Below, piece after piece: positions 1 to 9,330 of a stretch of DNA of 64,000 bases. The position numbers and the translations under genes are program-made. The notes under the pieces were generated by a model. That model searched no databases. It was given only the letters and a program-made list of their open reading frames with translations, and was not told where the DNA came from. Source of the DNA: Marinibactrum halimedae (GTDB taxonomy: Bacteria > Pseudomonadota > Gammaproteobacteria > Pseudomonadales > Cellvibrionaceae); assembly GCF_021234875.1 (NCBI RefSeq), contig NZ_JAJQVM010000018.1, forward strand, positions 48,558 to 112,557, written 5' to 3'. How positions within the stretch are numbered: the first letter of the stretch is position 1; the number at the start of each line of letters is the position of its first letter.

Positions 1-2414
1 TAGCGGCGAAAGTCGCGGCAGAGCGTATGGCGGATATTCTTGGAGAGTCGGTCGGGCAAACGGTGGGTTATCGGGTGCGTTTTGAGAGCAAGGTTAGCCA
101 GAAGACAAAAATTGAAGTGGTCACCGAAGGGATTCTAATTCGGCAATTGCAAGATGACCCTGCACTCAGTGGTGTCGGTGTCGTGATCTTTGATGAGTTT
201 CATGAGCGCAGCGTGGATGCCGATTTGGCATTGGCGCTGAGTCTTCAAGGACGCGATTTATTTGGCGATGTGCGGGAGGTGCCGTTAAAAATAGTGGTGA
301 TGTCTGCCACATTAAATGGTCAGGCGGTGAGTCAATTATTGAGTGAGGCAAGTGGCCAGTTGGTACCTGTGGTGACCAGTGAAGGGCGCGCTTTTCCCGT
401 TGATGTGCAGTATTGCGGGGCGTATGAGTTTGGGGAGGATATTCGACCCAAGGTTGAACGTGCTGTCAATCAGGCTATTGCTCAGGATAGCGGCAGTATT
501 TTGGTTTTTTTACCCGGCGTTGGAGAAATTCGTTCCATCGCGGAGCGTTTAGAAGACGCATTTTCAAAAGAGGCCGGTATTGTTGTTTGCCCGCTCTACG
601 GGGATCTTACTTTGGCTGCACAGCACGCGGCCATTCGGCCAGCTCCGGAGGGGGTACGAAAAATTGTTTTGGCCACCAATATTGCTGAAACCAGCTTGAC
701 CATTGAAGGTGTTCGAGTCGTTATTGACGGCGGTTTGGTGCGGTATGCCGAATTTGATCCGGTCAGTGGTGTGAATAGATTGGTCACCGGACGCGTTTCG
801 CGGGCAGAGGCCGAGCAGCGTGCTGGTCGTGCTGGGCGAATGGAGCCCGGTGTGTGTTACCGTCTTTGGTCGAAATCTCAGCACGACAGTTTGGCCGAAC
901 AGCCCTGTCCTGAAATTTTACAATCAGATTTAGCACCGCTGGCAATACAGCTTGCCCGTTGGGGAGTGAGTGACCCCAGTGAGCTTCTTTGGTTGGACCC
1001 GCCGGCAACAGGGGCTTGGCAGCAAGCTTGTGAACTGCTGAAAACGTTGGATGTGCTCAAACCGGCGGGCTTTCAGTTGAGCACGTATGGTGAGTGTTTA
1101 TCTTCGTTTCCATTGCACCCTCGGCAGGCTCATTTGCTGGCTATGTCGCATTTGTCTGGTCATGGTGAATTGGGTGTGGCGCTGGCGGCGTTGCTTGAGT
1201 CGGGTGATCGACTTCCTTCTGGCCAAGCGGATTTGGCATCCTCTGTTTTTGGTTTAATGGGGCAGGGGGAAGAAAAAGGCGGGAAACGTTTCGGCAGCGT
1301 GCAGTCTCGTAAAATGCACCAACAGTTGGATCGATTGCGTCACCGGCGGCTGTCTGCCGAAAAGATTGTTAAGACCGATGTACCGTTATTGAGCGCGTTT
1401 GAAAAGAATGCTTCTGATGATGATGCACTGGGTGTGTTATTGGCCTTGGCTTACCCTGATCGAATTGCCCAGCGACGGAATACTTCCGGTGAAGGGGCCA
1501 GTTATAAGCTCAGTAATGGTCGTGGTGTGAGGCTTAAAAAGGACGATCGACTGAGTCGCAATCATTATTTGGTGGTGGCTGAGTTGGGCGGAGGACAATC
1601 TTATCGTTCCCCTGGGCGTGACGCTCTGGTCTTTGCCGCGATACCATTGAGTGAGAGTGTTTTTCAAACAGCCTTATCTCACTTAGTCAAAGAGAAAACC
1701 GATGCCTATTGGGATACCCATAAACAACGCTTTTGTGCCCAGCGGCAGTGGTGTATTGGTGAGTTAGTCATTCGCTCTGAGCCTATTGCAGAGATATCCA
1801 ATGAAATTCGTCAGTCGGTATTGCTGTCTTTGATTCGAAAAGAAGGGTTATCGATATTAAGTTGGTCTCCGTCGGCGATTCAATGGCGCGCACGGGTGGC
1901 CTTATTGAATCATATTGAGCCTGACGGCGCGTGGCCAGATGTGAGTGATAAAGGGCTTCTATCGAGTTTGGAAATATGGTTTGGGTCATCTCTGACTGCC
2001 GTTAGTACGCTTAATCAATTAAAAGACATCGACCTTCTTCCTTTACTAAAAACGTTATTGCCTTGGCCTTTGCCGCAACAGTTGGACGACCAATTGCCTG
2101 CTCAATTATCGGTGCCTTCTGGTCGGAGTCATACAATCGATTACACACAATCACCTCCGGTATTGGCAGTTCGAATGCAAGAAATGTTTGGATGCGCAAA
2201 CACCCCCAGTGTGGCGGGCGGTCGGATTCCGCTGATGCTGCATTTGCTCTCGCCGGCCCAGCGACCGTTGCAGGTCACCCAGGATTTGTCGGGATTTTGG
2301 GGGGGTGTTTACCGTGAGGTGGCAAAGGAAATGCGTGGTCGTTATCCTAAACATTATTGGCCAGATAATCCGTTGGAATCGGAAGCGACCGCTCGGGCAA
2401 AGCCGCGAAAATAA
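1..2414 (+). CDS. hrpB: ATP-dependent helicase HrpB, 5'-truncated by window edge
   Basis: DEAH-box helicase of the HrpB family. The reading frame is open to the window edge, and the residues before the first in-window ATG (position 27) continue the family sequence (AAKVAAERM), so the true start lies outside. Visible motifs are the DEFHERS box around residue 57 of the in-window part, the SAT motif (MSATLNG), the helicase C-terminal motif ATNIAETSLTIEG and the arginine-finger region QRAGRAGR. The C-terminal part carries the HrpB-specific domain ending YPKHYWPDNP, typical of the family. The cellular role in bacteria is poorly defined. Neighbouring prfB is 267 bases downstream and looks separately transcribed. 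Confidence 0.95.
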   Translation, partial: AAKVAAERMADILGESVGQTVGYRVRFESKVSQKTKIEVVTEGILIRQLQDDPALSGVGVVIFDEFHERSVDADLALALSLQGRDLFGDVREVPLKIVVMSATLNGQAVSQLLSEASGQLVPVVTSEGRAFPVDVQYCGAYEFGEDIRPKVERAVNQAIAQDSGSILVFLPGVGEIRSIAERLEDAFSKEAGIVVCPLYGDLTLAAQHAAIRPAPEGVRKIVLATNIAETSLTIEGVRVVIDGGLVRYAEFDPVSGVNRLVTGRVSRAEAEQRAGRAGRMEPGVCYRLWSKSQHDSLAEQPCPEILQSDLAPLAIQLARWGVSDPSELLWLDPPATGAWQQACELLKTLDVLKPAGFQLSTYGECLSSFPLHPRQAHLLAMSHLSGHGELGVALAALLESGDRLPSGQADLASSVFGLMGQGEEKGGKRFGSVQSRKMHQQLDRLRHRRLSAEKIVKTDVPLLSAFEKNASDDDALGVLLALAYPDRIAQRRNTSGEGASYKLSNGRGVRLKKDDRLSRNHYLVVAELGGGQSYRSPGRDALVFAAIPLSESVFQTALSHLVKEKTDAYWDTHKQRFCAQRQWCIGELVIRSEPIAEISNEIRQSVLLSLIRKEGLSILSWSPSAIQWRARVALLNHIEPDGAWPDVSDKGLLSSLEIWFGSSLTAVSTLNQLKDIDLLPLLKTLLPWPLPQQLDDQLPAQLSVPSGRSHTIDYTQSPPVLAVRMQEMFGCANTPSVAGGRIPLMLHLLSPAQRPLQVTQDLSGFWGGVYREVAKEMRGRYPKHYWPDNPLESEATARAKPRK

Positions 2415-2681
2415 TCGCCTTATTTTTCAACTATTCTCTAGGCTTTCGTATGGAAGCCATTCAATTTGAATCGCCTTTCTTAAAGCGGCTTATCCCTGTA
2501 CCCTCACTGGCGCCTGAGTTACAATCCGCGCCTATTTTTGCCGGGTTTTCAGGGCATTGATGACTAAAATAAACCTGTTTTTGCGGTTATTTTGATCGAT
2601 TCAGAAAACGTTCGGCAAGGATGTTATGTGTTATGGCACAGACTTAAATAAGATTCAGTCAAAAAGGTTAATCAATCGATT

Positions 2682-3777
2682 ATGGAAGTGGCTCCTTATC
2701 AAAATACATTAAAAGACCTGAAAGAGCGCACGGACGTTCTTAGGGGGTATCTTTGACTACGCTCATAAAAAAGAGCGTTTAACCGAAGTCGAGCTAGAAC
2801 TGGCAGAGCCAGATGTCTGGAATGATCAAGAGCGTGCTCAGGCGTTGGGTCGGGAGCGTTCTTCTCTCGAAGTGGTGGTGAAAACCATCGACAATTTAGA
2901 TCAAGGTGTTGAAGACGGTCATGAGTTACTGAACATGGCCGTGGAAGAAGATGACGAAGCTTTGTTGGTGGATGTGGATGCGGAATTAAACCAGCTTAAA
3001 GCACATCTTGAAAAACTCGAATTTCGTCGCATGTTTTCAGGTGAGATGGATGAAAACAACGCGTATCTTGATATTCAGTCGGGCTCTGGTGGTACAGAAG
3101 CGCAAGACTGGGCGGAAATGTTATTGCGCATGTATTTGCGTTGGGGCGCAGATAAAGGCTTTAAAACCACGCTGGAGGAATGCTCTGCGGGGGAAGTGGC
3201 AGGTATTAAAAGTGCCACTATTCGTTTTGAAGGCGAATATGCCTTTGGGTGGTTGCGTACCGAAACCGGAGTGCATCGTTTAGTACGAAAATCACCGTTT
3301 GATTCGGGCAACCGTCGTCATACCTCTTTCAGTTCCATTTTTGTCTCCCCCGAAATTGATGACAATATCGACATTGAAATTAACAAAGCGGACATTCGTG
3401 AAGACACTTATCGAGCCTCCGGTGCGGGTGGTCAGCACGTTAACAAAACCGATTCTGCGGTGCGTTTAACCCACGAACCTACCGGTATTGTTGTATCGTG
3501 TCAGAGTGAGCGTTCTCAGCATCAAAACCGTGATAAAGCGTGGAAAATGTTACGGGCAAAAATGTACGAACAAGAAATGCTAAAACGCAATGCTGAAAAG
3601 CAAGCCATGGAAGACAGTAAATCAGACATTGGTTGGGGGAGTCAGATTCGCTCTTATGTTCTGGACGACCAGCGAATTAAAGATTTGCGCACCAGCGTGC
3701 AAACCAGCAACTGTCAAGCAGTACTCGACGGTGACTTAGATATGTTTATCGAAGCGAGCCTAAAAGCCGGCGTGTAA
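2682..3777 (+). CDS. prfB: peptide chain release factor 2, programmed +1 frameshift
   Basis: Release factor 2 recognises UGA and UAA stop codons and triggers peptide release. Translation starts at ATG 2682; 24 codons are read to an in-frame TGA at 2754-2756. Skipping one base after CTT 2751-2753 continues at GAC 2755 and gives a 364-residue product, against 365 for E. coli RF2. The joined sequence (DVLRGYL then DYAHKKERL) aligns with E. coli across the junction. The SPF stop-codon recognition motif is near residues 204-206 and the catalytic GGQ near 249-251. lysS follows 56 bases downstream, the usual gammaproteobacterial order. A gene call starting at 2845 would miss the N-terminus. Confidence 0.97.
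2742..2757 (+). promoter_or_regulatory. prfB programmed frameshift signal
   Basis: The sequence AGGGGGTATCTTTGAC combines an internal Shine-Dalgarno-like AGGGGG, the slippery CTT codon and a TGA followed by C. It is identical to the E. coli RF2 autoregulatory site: low RF2 delays termination at TGA and favours the +1 shift, restoring RF2 synthesis. Confidence 0.96.
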
Positions 3778-3833
3778 CGTGTCAACGTTACCGCGCTACC
3801 TAATATTATTTATTCAATGAATTTTGGATTGTT

Positions 3834-5390
3834 ATGACTGACAAGCAAACGCCTTCTTCGACCAATGTCGATAAAAATAAAGTTGATGAAAACAAAAACG
3901 ATGAAAATAAATTAATTGCAGAACGCCGAGCAAAACTTTCCGCTTTACGTGAATCGGACGACGTTGTGTTCCCAAATGATTTTCGTCCAGAAAATAAAGC
4001 ACAAGTGCTGCAATTAGAATTTGGTGAAAAATCCAAAGAAGTATTGGAAACGGAAGCCAATGTGGTCAGTGTTGCCGGTCGTGTGATTCGTTCGCGCGGT
4101 GCGTTTATGGTATTGCAGGATGGCTCTGGCACTATTCAACTTTACGTCACAAAAGCGGCTCGCCCTTTTGCCAAAAGTTTGGATTTAGGTGACATTATTG
4201 GTGTGAAAGGCGTGTTGCATAAATCCGGCAAGGGTGATTTATACGTGAATTTGGATGAGTATCAATTACTCACTAAATCGTTGCGTCCTCTGCCGGATAA
4301 ATTTCATGGCCTTGCTGATCAAGAGTTGCGTTACCGTCAGCGTTATGTGGATTTAATCGCGAATCCTGAAGTGCGTGATACGTTTGTCAAACGCACTCAG
4401 ATTGTGAATTTTATTCGTCAGTATTTAAATGAAAAAGCGTTTTTAGAAGTAGAAACGCCCATGCTTCAGGCTATTCCTGGGGGGGCAACGGCACGTCCTT
4501 TTGTGACTCATCATAATGCTTTAGACATTGATATGTTTTTGCGTATTGCCCCAGAACTGTATTTAAAGCGTTTGGTGGTGGGTGGCTTTGAACGAGTGTA
4601 TGAAATTAATCGTAATTTCCGAAATGAAGGGCTTTCAACTCGCCATAATCCAGAATTCACCATGCTGGAATTCTATCAGGCGTATGCGGATTATCATGAC
4701 CTGATGGATTTGACCGAAGATATGTTGCGCCAACTTACCGAGCAGGTATTAGGTAGCACGACAGTGGTCAATACGGTAAAAAATGCAGATGGTGAAGTGG
4801 TCGAGCAAAAAGAATATGACTTTGCCAAGCCATTTAACCGCATCAGCGTTTTTGATTCTATCTTGCACTTTAACGAGGATTTATCTGCCGATCAGATCAA
4901 TAATATTGAGTCGGCCAAAGCAGTTGCAGAAAGGCTGGGTATACCTGTAAAAGATATCTGGGGCTTAGGTAAGTTACAGATTGAAATTTTCGAAAAAACC
5001 GTTGAGCATCGTTTGGATGAGCCGACGTTTATCACTGAATATCCAGCAGAAGTTTCTCCATTGGCTCGACGTAATGACGAGAATCCTTTTGTGACCGACC
5101 GCTTTGAATTTTTCGTCGGTGGACGTGAAATTGCTAATGGGTTCTCGGAGTTGAATGACGCTGAAGATCAGGCTGATCGCTTTAAAGCACAAGTGGCAGA
5201 AAAAGACGCCGGTGATGATGAGGCCATGCATTACGATGCGGACTATGTTCGTGCATTGGAATATGGATTACCGCCAACCGCCGGTGAGGGAATTGGTATT
5301 GATCGATTGGTCATGCTGTTGACGGATTCGCCGTCTATTCGCGATGTTTTGCTTTTCCCGGCAATGCGTCCGAGTGTGGATCAAAAATAA
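3834..5390 (+). CDS. lysS: lysyl-tRNA synthetase, class II
   Basis: Charges tRNA-Lys with lysine in the cytoplasm. The 518-residue length fits the class II enzyme. An N-terminal charged tail (residues 1-40, rich in K, D, E and N) precedes an OB-fold anticodon-binding domain (about 75-165). The catalytic core shows motif 1 ([10 protein letters not shown]), motif 2 ([20 protein letters not shown]) and motif 3 near the C-terminus ([20 protein letters not shown]). The start ATG follows prfB by 56 bases and co-transcription is likely. The N-terminal tail is longer and more repetitive ([10 protein letters not shown]) than in E. coli. Confidence 0.97.
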   Translation: MTDKQTPSSTNVDKNKVDENKNDENKLIAERRAKLSALRESDDVVFPNDFRPENKAQVLQLEFGEKSKEVLETEANVVSVAGRVIRSRGAFMVLQDGSGTIQLYVTKAARPFAKSLDLGDIIGVKGVLHKSGKGDLYVNLDEYQLLTKSLRPLPDKFHGLADQELRYRQRYVDLIANPEVRDTFVKRTQIVNFIRQYLNEKAFLEVETPMLQAIPGGATARPFVTHHNALDIDMFLRIAPELYLKRLVVGGFERVYEINRNFRNEGLSTRHNPEFTMLEFYQAYADYHDLMDLTEDMLRQLTEQVLGSTTVVNTVKNADGEVVEQKEYDFAKPFNRISVFDSILHFNEDLSADQINNIESAKAVAERLGIPVKDIWGLGKLQIEIFEKTVEHRLDEPTFITEYPAEVSPLARRNDENPFVTDRFEFFVGGREIANGFSELNDAEDQADRFKAQVAEKDAGDDEAMHYDADYVRALEYGLPPTAGEGIGIDRLVMLLTDSPSIRDVLLFPAMRPSVDQK

Positions 5391-5497
5391 GATGACACAA
5401 TTTATCCATTCTCACCGCTTGTCTGGTTGAAATGCGCGTGTGTTTTGAATAATGGTTAATCGTTCACCCCTGTTGATTGAATTACTTTGTGAATTGG

Positions 5498-5547
5498 ATT
5501 GATGGGGGCATTTCCTGCCGCAGTTATGCCCATCTATGTCCATCAAT
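5498..5547. other. nested inverted repeat downstream of lysS
   Basis: Outer arms ATTGATGG (5498-5505) and CCATCAAT (5540-5547) enclose inner arms GGGCAT (5506-5511) and ATGCCC (5526-5531). It lies about 110 bases after the lysS stop and has no T-tract, so it is not a standard intrinsic terminator. It could be an RNA-processing hairpin, a Rho-independent remnant or a DNA site. Confidence 0.45.
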
Positions 5548-5897
5548 AAGGGAAAATGCGCATTTCTCATTTTGTCCTCTCATACCATTTTTTCATCGAA
5601 ACACACATTGACCATCATTTTTTAATTTTTGTGGTGTTTTTTAGCGCGTTATCGTCTATAAGAATATAAAATTTATTGTATTTTTTTTGTATTCAGTCTG
5701 TGTAAACGTTTTCAATTTGATTTTTATTGAATTATTTTTGTATTGTCGTGAAATTCATTTTATTAGCGCAGATCAGGGCTTCGATTTTCAAGTGAATTTT
5801 GGCATAGTGGACTGCCACCCAAAATGAGTAGAAAGTGACTTTGCTGGGCACGTAGTTTCTCATTAGCAGAAGGTTGATTACCTGATTGCAGATTAAC

Positions 5898-5964
5898 GTT
5901 GTTGCATCGTTAGGTTGTTACATCGTTTAGGTTGTTACATCATTTAGGTTGTTACATCATTAAG
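5898..5964. repeat. four-copy 17-bp tandem repeat
   Basis: Units begin at 5898 (16 bp, slightly diverged), 5914, 5931 and 5948, with the consensus GTTGTTACATCRTTTAG. There are no spacers between copies, so this is not a CRISPR array. It is the longest example of the short tandem duplications seen in many spacers of this window. Confidence 0.9.
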
Positions 5965-6431
5965 AGTGCACTCAGCAGTGGTTATTTTGCTTCATTATGG
6001 TGTGGTGTTCTTACGTAAAACAGGCGTAGTGTAGTAAAGGCGTAGTAGTAAAGGCATTGATCATAAAGATGCCCAATAAAATAATTGAAAAGCAAATATA
6101 TAATCGATACAGGCTGATGGTGTGCGCGTGTGAGTAGTCTGCTTTCGCAAAGGAGATTCTTTCAAGAGAGCTGCTTTTGCAGAGGTGGTCTAGGTAGGTT
6201 AGTAATAATGCGCGAGTAACCGAAAATTTCTGTCACAAATCTCAAGGATGATGAAATAGACCGGATGTCTATGTGTGCAGTCGGTACCGGGGTTTATCAA
6301 CGCCATTTTTCTGTGGCGCTCCAACACATGCCTAACAGCTTTTGATCCTCGTTCCTTAACGCGGCTGATGGTGTTTATTCGCTCATTAAAGCCGCTATAA
6401 GACGACATGACTTAGGTCTTTGGAGGCGCAA

Positions 6432-6668
6432 ATGCTACTAAAAATTAAAAAAACGGGTCTTTTGGTTGAAGTTAGTGACCTTCTTGTACTAACTGATCCG
6501 CGTTGTAGTGTGGTAACCGCTAAAACACTGCGGGGTTACAATGAGGCAAAGCCCACGACGCTAGAAAAAGAGGAGCTGGTGTTTGTCTCTGGAGAGTCAT
6601 TACCTGGTTGTTGGTTCCGTTTTCAAGCGGCCCATTATCGATCAGAGGCAGAACGGGAGAGCGCGTAG
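6432..6668 (+). CDS. small protein of unknown function, paralogue of 7067-7339
   Basis: A 78-residue protein I do not recognise. A TTG exists at 6420, but ATG 6432 is preceded at proper spacing by GGAGG (6422-6426) and aligns with the start of the second copy. It shares with the protein at 7067-7339 an N-terminal LLKxxxxGLLVEV-like segment, a central KTLRG/SKLRG and a C-terminal LVFVSGExLPxCW motif. There is no signal peptide or membrane segment. The cysteine and tryptophan of the motif are conserved in both copies. It sits alone between spacers, so context does not suggest a role. The paralogy and ribosome binding site support it being real. Confidence 0.75.
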   Translation: MLLKIKKTGLLVEVSDLLVLTDPRCSVVTAKTLRGYNEAKPTTLEKEELVFVSGESLPGCWFRFQAAHYRSEAERESA

Positions 6669-7066
6669 TGGTTTTGGTGTTGTAAAGCCGTTGATGTAAC
6701 TGTGTTGTAAAGTATTTTGTTATCTGTTGTAAATGAATGTTTGACGTTAGCAGGTTGAAGAACCATCCTGCTAACGGCCTCTCGATGAAATCGTTCACAT
6801 GCCTTGCTGTATACTTTATTCCCTTCCTTAATGATTTTTTAAATAAGTCAAATCTTTCTTTGTCGTCAATAACTTTATTGTTTTTTCTTTTTGCATGGCG
6901 TTGTGCCAACCTGTTGTCTATGACGAAGTCAAACTGTTGCACTTGCTACGATTGGCTATACTCAGTTTGACGATACTGAGAGTGGCCTTGGTAAGTAGGT
7001 GACACTCGGTATTGTGAACTACCGCAGTGGAGGTAGCACCAAACCGTCTTTAAAGAGGTGCGCTTT
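6669..7066. other. intergenic region between two small paralogues
   Basis: About 400 bases. An open frame at 6737-6970 would encode a hydrophobic 77-residue peptide, but it lacks a ribosome binding site and family resemblance. No terminator hairpin with a T-tract was seen. Confidence 0.5.
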
Positions 7067-7339
7067 ATGCTAATGATGTTGAAAGAAGATGCGGGATTGG
7101 TTGAGGTGGAGTCTATTCGCCAACTATCTGATCCGTATTCCGATTATGTAATGGCTTCTAAACTCCGGGGTGAGGAGCAACAAGAGCCAGAACCTGTTCC
7201 TAAAAAGTCGCTGGTATTTGTTTCCGGTGAGCGTCTTCCTGCATGCTGGGTAAACGTCAACTATCGAGAACACTCCTATGGGAGCCGTTTTAAATTGGTG
7301 AGCGAGCGTAACGGGGGGTTTGTATATTACGGGAGTTGA
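7067..7339 (+). CDS. small protein of unknown function, paralogue of 6432-6668
   Basis: A 90-residue protein. The start is placed at ATG 7067 rather than GTG 7058 because AAAGAGG (7053-7058) lies at the right distance upstream and the start then aligns with the other copy. Shared features are MLKxxxGLVEVE at the N-terminus, SKLRGEE in the middle and LVFVSGERLPACW. The C-terminal tail is 15-20 residues longer and ends GGFVYYGS. No secretion signal, no transmembrane segment and no known domain could be named. The two copies are about 400 bases apart in the same orientation, consistent with a local duplication that has diverged substantially. Confidence 0.75.
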   Translation: MLMMLKEDAGLVEVESIRQLSDPYSDYVMASKLRGEEQQEPEPVPKKSLVFVSGERLPACWVNVNYREHSYGSRFKLVSERNGGFVYYGS

Positions 7340-7687
7340 TGCGGGTTGTTCGTATTGTATAAATGCTTACAGAAAAAGTGGTTATAAATGGGTTGCAGTG
7401 ATCTTTTCAAACAAGGCCGGCTTGGTGGAATCGAACGGTGTCATGTCTATCAAGTCGAGCCCAACATGGAATTCCCTTTCTTAAATCATCCTTTCTTACA
7501 GTACCTTTTCTTAAAATATTCTCCACAAGGGTATACATCTTAGGTCTATACGCTATCTAAATTCTGGTTTTATGGCCTAACGCTCGAAAACTTTTTGCAG
7601 ACTCTTTACCATAGTGTTGTCTATTGAATGAATAACGTATGCAAAATGCGTTGATTGGAAAAGCGCCTTATAACAAAGAGAAGTACT
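7340..7687. other. intergenic region upstream of ung
   Basis: About 350 bases without a gene. It contains a degenerate three-copy repeat with unit CCTTTCTTAAA-like at 7475, 7490 and 7504 (period 14-15). A tRNA-like GGAATCGAAC string near 7430 has no cloverleaf around it. Confidence 0.5.
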
Positions 7688-8380
7688 TTGAATACACGAT
7701 CCGTTGATTTACACCCATCTTGGTTTGCGCAATTGGAGCCAGAGTTTCACCAACCTTATATGAGCCAACTTAGGGCTTTTTTGCAGCAGGAAAAGTCAGC
7801 CGGTAAGATAATTTACCCGCCAGGCAAAGAAATGTTCAATGCCTTAAATAGTACGACTTTTGATTCGGTGAAAGTGGTGATGTTAGGCCAAGACCCTTAT
7901 CACGGGCCTAATCAAGCCCATGGCTTGAGTTTTTCCGTCAAGCCTGGCGTTAGAATACCGCCTTCTTTGTTGAATATTTATAAAGAAATCGAGCGAGATC
8001 TGGGGATTCCCATACCCAACCATGGTTACTTACAAAGCTGGGCAGAACAAGGCGTGTTGTTGTTAAACGCGACACTGAGTGTTCAGGCGGGAGTGGCAGG
8101 TTCTCACCAGAATCAAGGCTGGGAGGTGTTTACTGATAAGGTGATTTCGCTGCTCAGTGAAAAAAGAGAGGGGTTGGTATTCTTGCTGTGGGGTAGCTAT
8201 GCCCAAAAGAAAGGCCGTGTGATTGATTCAAATAAACATTGTGTCTTGAAGTCACCGCACCCTTCTCCTTTGTCTGCCCATCGTGGTTTTATGGGGTGTG
8301 GTCACTTTTCAATAACAAACGACTATCTATCTCGTCGTAATGAGACTCCCATTGACTGGTCGATCCCGCCGCTTTCTTAG
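7688..8380 (+). CDS. ung: uracil-DNA glycosylase
   Basis: Family 1 uracil-DNA glycosylase, which removes uracil from DNA in base excision repair. From TTG 7688 the protein is 230 residues (E. coli Ung 229). The catalytic water-activating motif GQDPYHG is near residues 67-73, and the DNA-minor-groove/His motif [10 protein letters not shown] is in the C-terminal third. TTG 7688 is chosen because GAGAAG lies just upstream; TTG 7655 in the same frame has no ribosome binding site and adds residues absent from the family. It stands alone, followed by a convergent HDOD gene. Confidence 0.93.
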   Translation: MNTRSVDLHPSWFAQLEPEFHQPYMSQLRAFLQQEKSAGKIIYPPGKEMFNALNSTTFDSVKVVMLGQDPYHGPNQAHGLSFSVKPGVRIPPSLLNIYKEIERDLGIPIPNHGYLQSWAEQGVLLLNATLSVQAGVAGSHQNQGWEVFTDKVISLLSEKREGLVFLLWGSYAQKKGRVIDSNKHCVLKSPHPSPLSAHRGFMGCGHFSITNDYLSRRNETPIDWSIPPLS

Positions 8381-8454
8381 TGGTATTACCCTCTTCTGGA
8401 AGGTGGAAATCACCATAAACAGAAGGCAAAACCACTACAGGTCAGTGAAGTCGT

Positions 8455-9294
8455 TTATGGCGCAAGTAATTGCATAGCGGCTTCCATTTCTTCGCTTAAG
8501 TCTTCCCCTTCTGATGAGTCCATATCTGGGTCTAGCCCTAGCCGATAAAAGGCCGTGACTTTTTCACAATTTATTTTTGCCATCGGGTGATTGCTGCCCA
8601 TATAGCTTTGCAGCATGGCCACCGTGACAATGTCCGCGTAGTCAGCTTCTTTCGTGTCCCGAGCAAAATTCAAATGGTCTGTTGGTACATTGCAAATTTC
8701 GGGTGGAAACTCCCAGGTTTTTAAGATTTTTGCTCCGAGTGCAGGGCCGAGCTGATCTATGACTGTATCCAGTGTAATGCTGTCTTTCAGTAATGATGGG
8801 TGTTCTTCGGCAAAGGTGAGAATAGGTAAGGTCCCAATACGGTGGACAAGGCCCGCTAAAGTGGCTTTGTCGGGTTGCAAGGTGGTTCGGTGTTTGCACA
8901 TCACGTGACAGATGCCCGCAATTTCGCTGGAGCGACTCCACACTTCCCGCATACGGCTGTCGACCAAATCCGATGTGGCTTGGAACATTTGCTCCATGGC
9001 AAGGCCGGTGGCAATGTTGCAGGTGTACTGCATACCCAGTCGCATTAAGGCCATTTTTAGGTCTTCAATTTGTCGTGATGCCCGTAAGAGCGGGCTGTTA
9101 GCGACTTTAATGATCCGGGCGGCAATGGCGGCATCGTTAGAGATCACATCGGCCAGTTGGTCCAGGTTGGCTTCAGGGTCTTCTGCGACTTCTCGAACGC
9201 GCAACGCCACCTCCGGCAGGGTTGGTAAGACGAGTTCATCATTACGGATGGCGTTGAGAATGTCTTGGCGTACTTTATCAATGATTTGACTCAT
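8455..9294 (-). CDS. HDOD domain protein
   Basis: A 279-residue protein carrying an HDOD domain (about residues 20-215), a non-catalytic relative of HD phosphohydrolases found in signalling and stress regulators. Family landmarks are LPTLPEVALRV near the N-terminus, ISNDAAIAARIIKVANSP and the helix region ALMRLGMQYTCNIATG. The catalytic HD pair is replaced (LVHRIG at the usual position), as in other HDOD proteins. The last 40 residues are acidic (SSEGEDLSEEMEAAMQ). No receiver, EAL or GGDEF domain is attached. It lies 36 bases downstream of ygfZ on the same strand and may be co-transcribed with it. Confidence 0.88.
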   Translation of the reverse strand: MSQIIDKVRQDILNAIRNDELVLPTLPEVALRVREVAEDPEANLDQLADVISNDAAIAARIIKVANSPLLRASRQIEDLKMALMRLGMQYTCNIATGLAMEQMFQATSDLVDSRMREVWSRSSEIAGICHVMCKHRTTLQPDKATLAGLVHRIGTLPILTFAEEHPSLLKDSITLDTVIDQLGPALGAKILKTWEFPPEICNVPTDHLNFARDTKEADYADIVTVAMLQSYMGSNHPMAKINCEKVTAFYRLGLDPDMDSSEGEDLSEEMEAAMQLLAP

Positions 9295-9330
9295 TCGTAT
9301 CCCCGGTTGGGTTTATTCGACGGTTATAGT

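Larger units (their letters stand above)
5391..6431. other. gene-poor AT-rich intergenic region
   Basis: About 1 kb with no convincing gene on either strand. It is AT-rich, with long T runs around 5600-5760. It contains a nested stem-loop just after lysS (5498-5547) and a four-copy 17-bp tandem repeat (5898-5964). A minus-strand open frame around 6199-6408 shows no recognisable motif or ribosome binding site and is not called. Confidence 0.7.

Noticed and set aside
2754..2756. In-frame TGA in prfB as a pseudogene signal
   Set aside because: The surrounding AGGGGGTATCTTTGAC is the known programmed frameshift element and the downstream frame is intact.
5898..5964. Possible CRISPR array
   Set aside because: Units are 17 bp with no spacers and no cas genes nearby; it is a simple tandem repeat.
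6737..6970. Open frame for a 77-residue hydrophobic peptide
   Set aside because: No ribosome binding site, no family resemblance, and low-complexity AT-rich sequence.
7420..7440. tRNA-like GGAATCGAAC string
   Set aside because: No acceptor stem, anticodon arm or CCA-type end could be placed around it.
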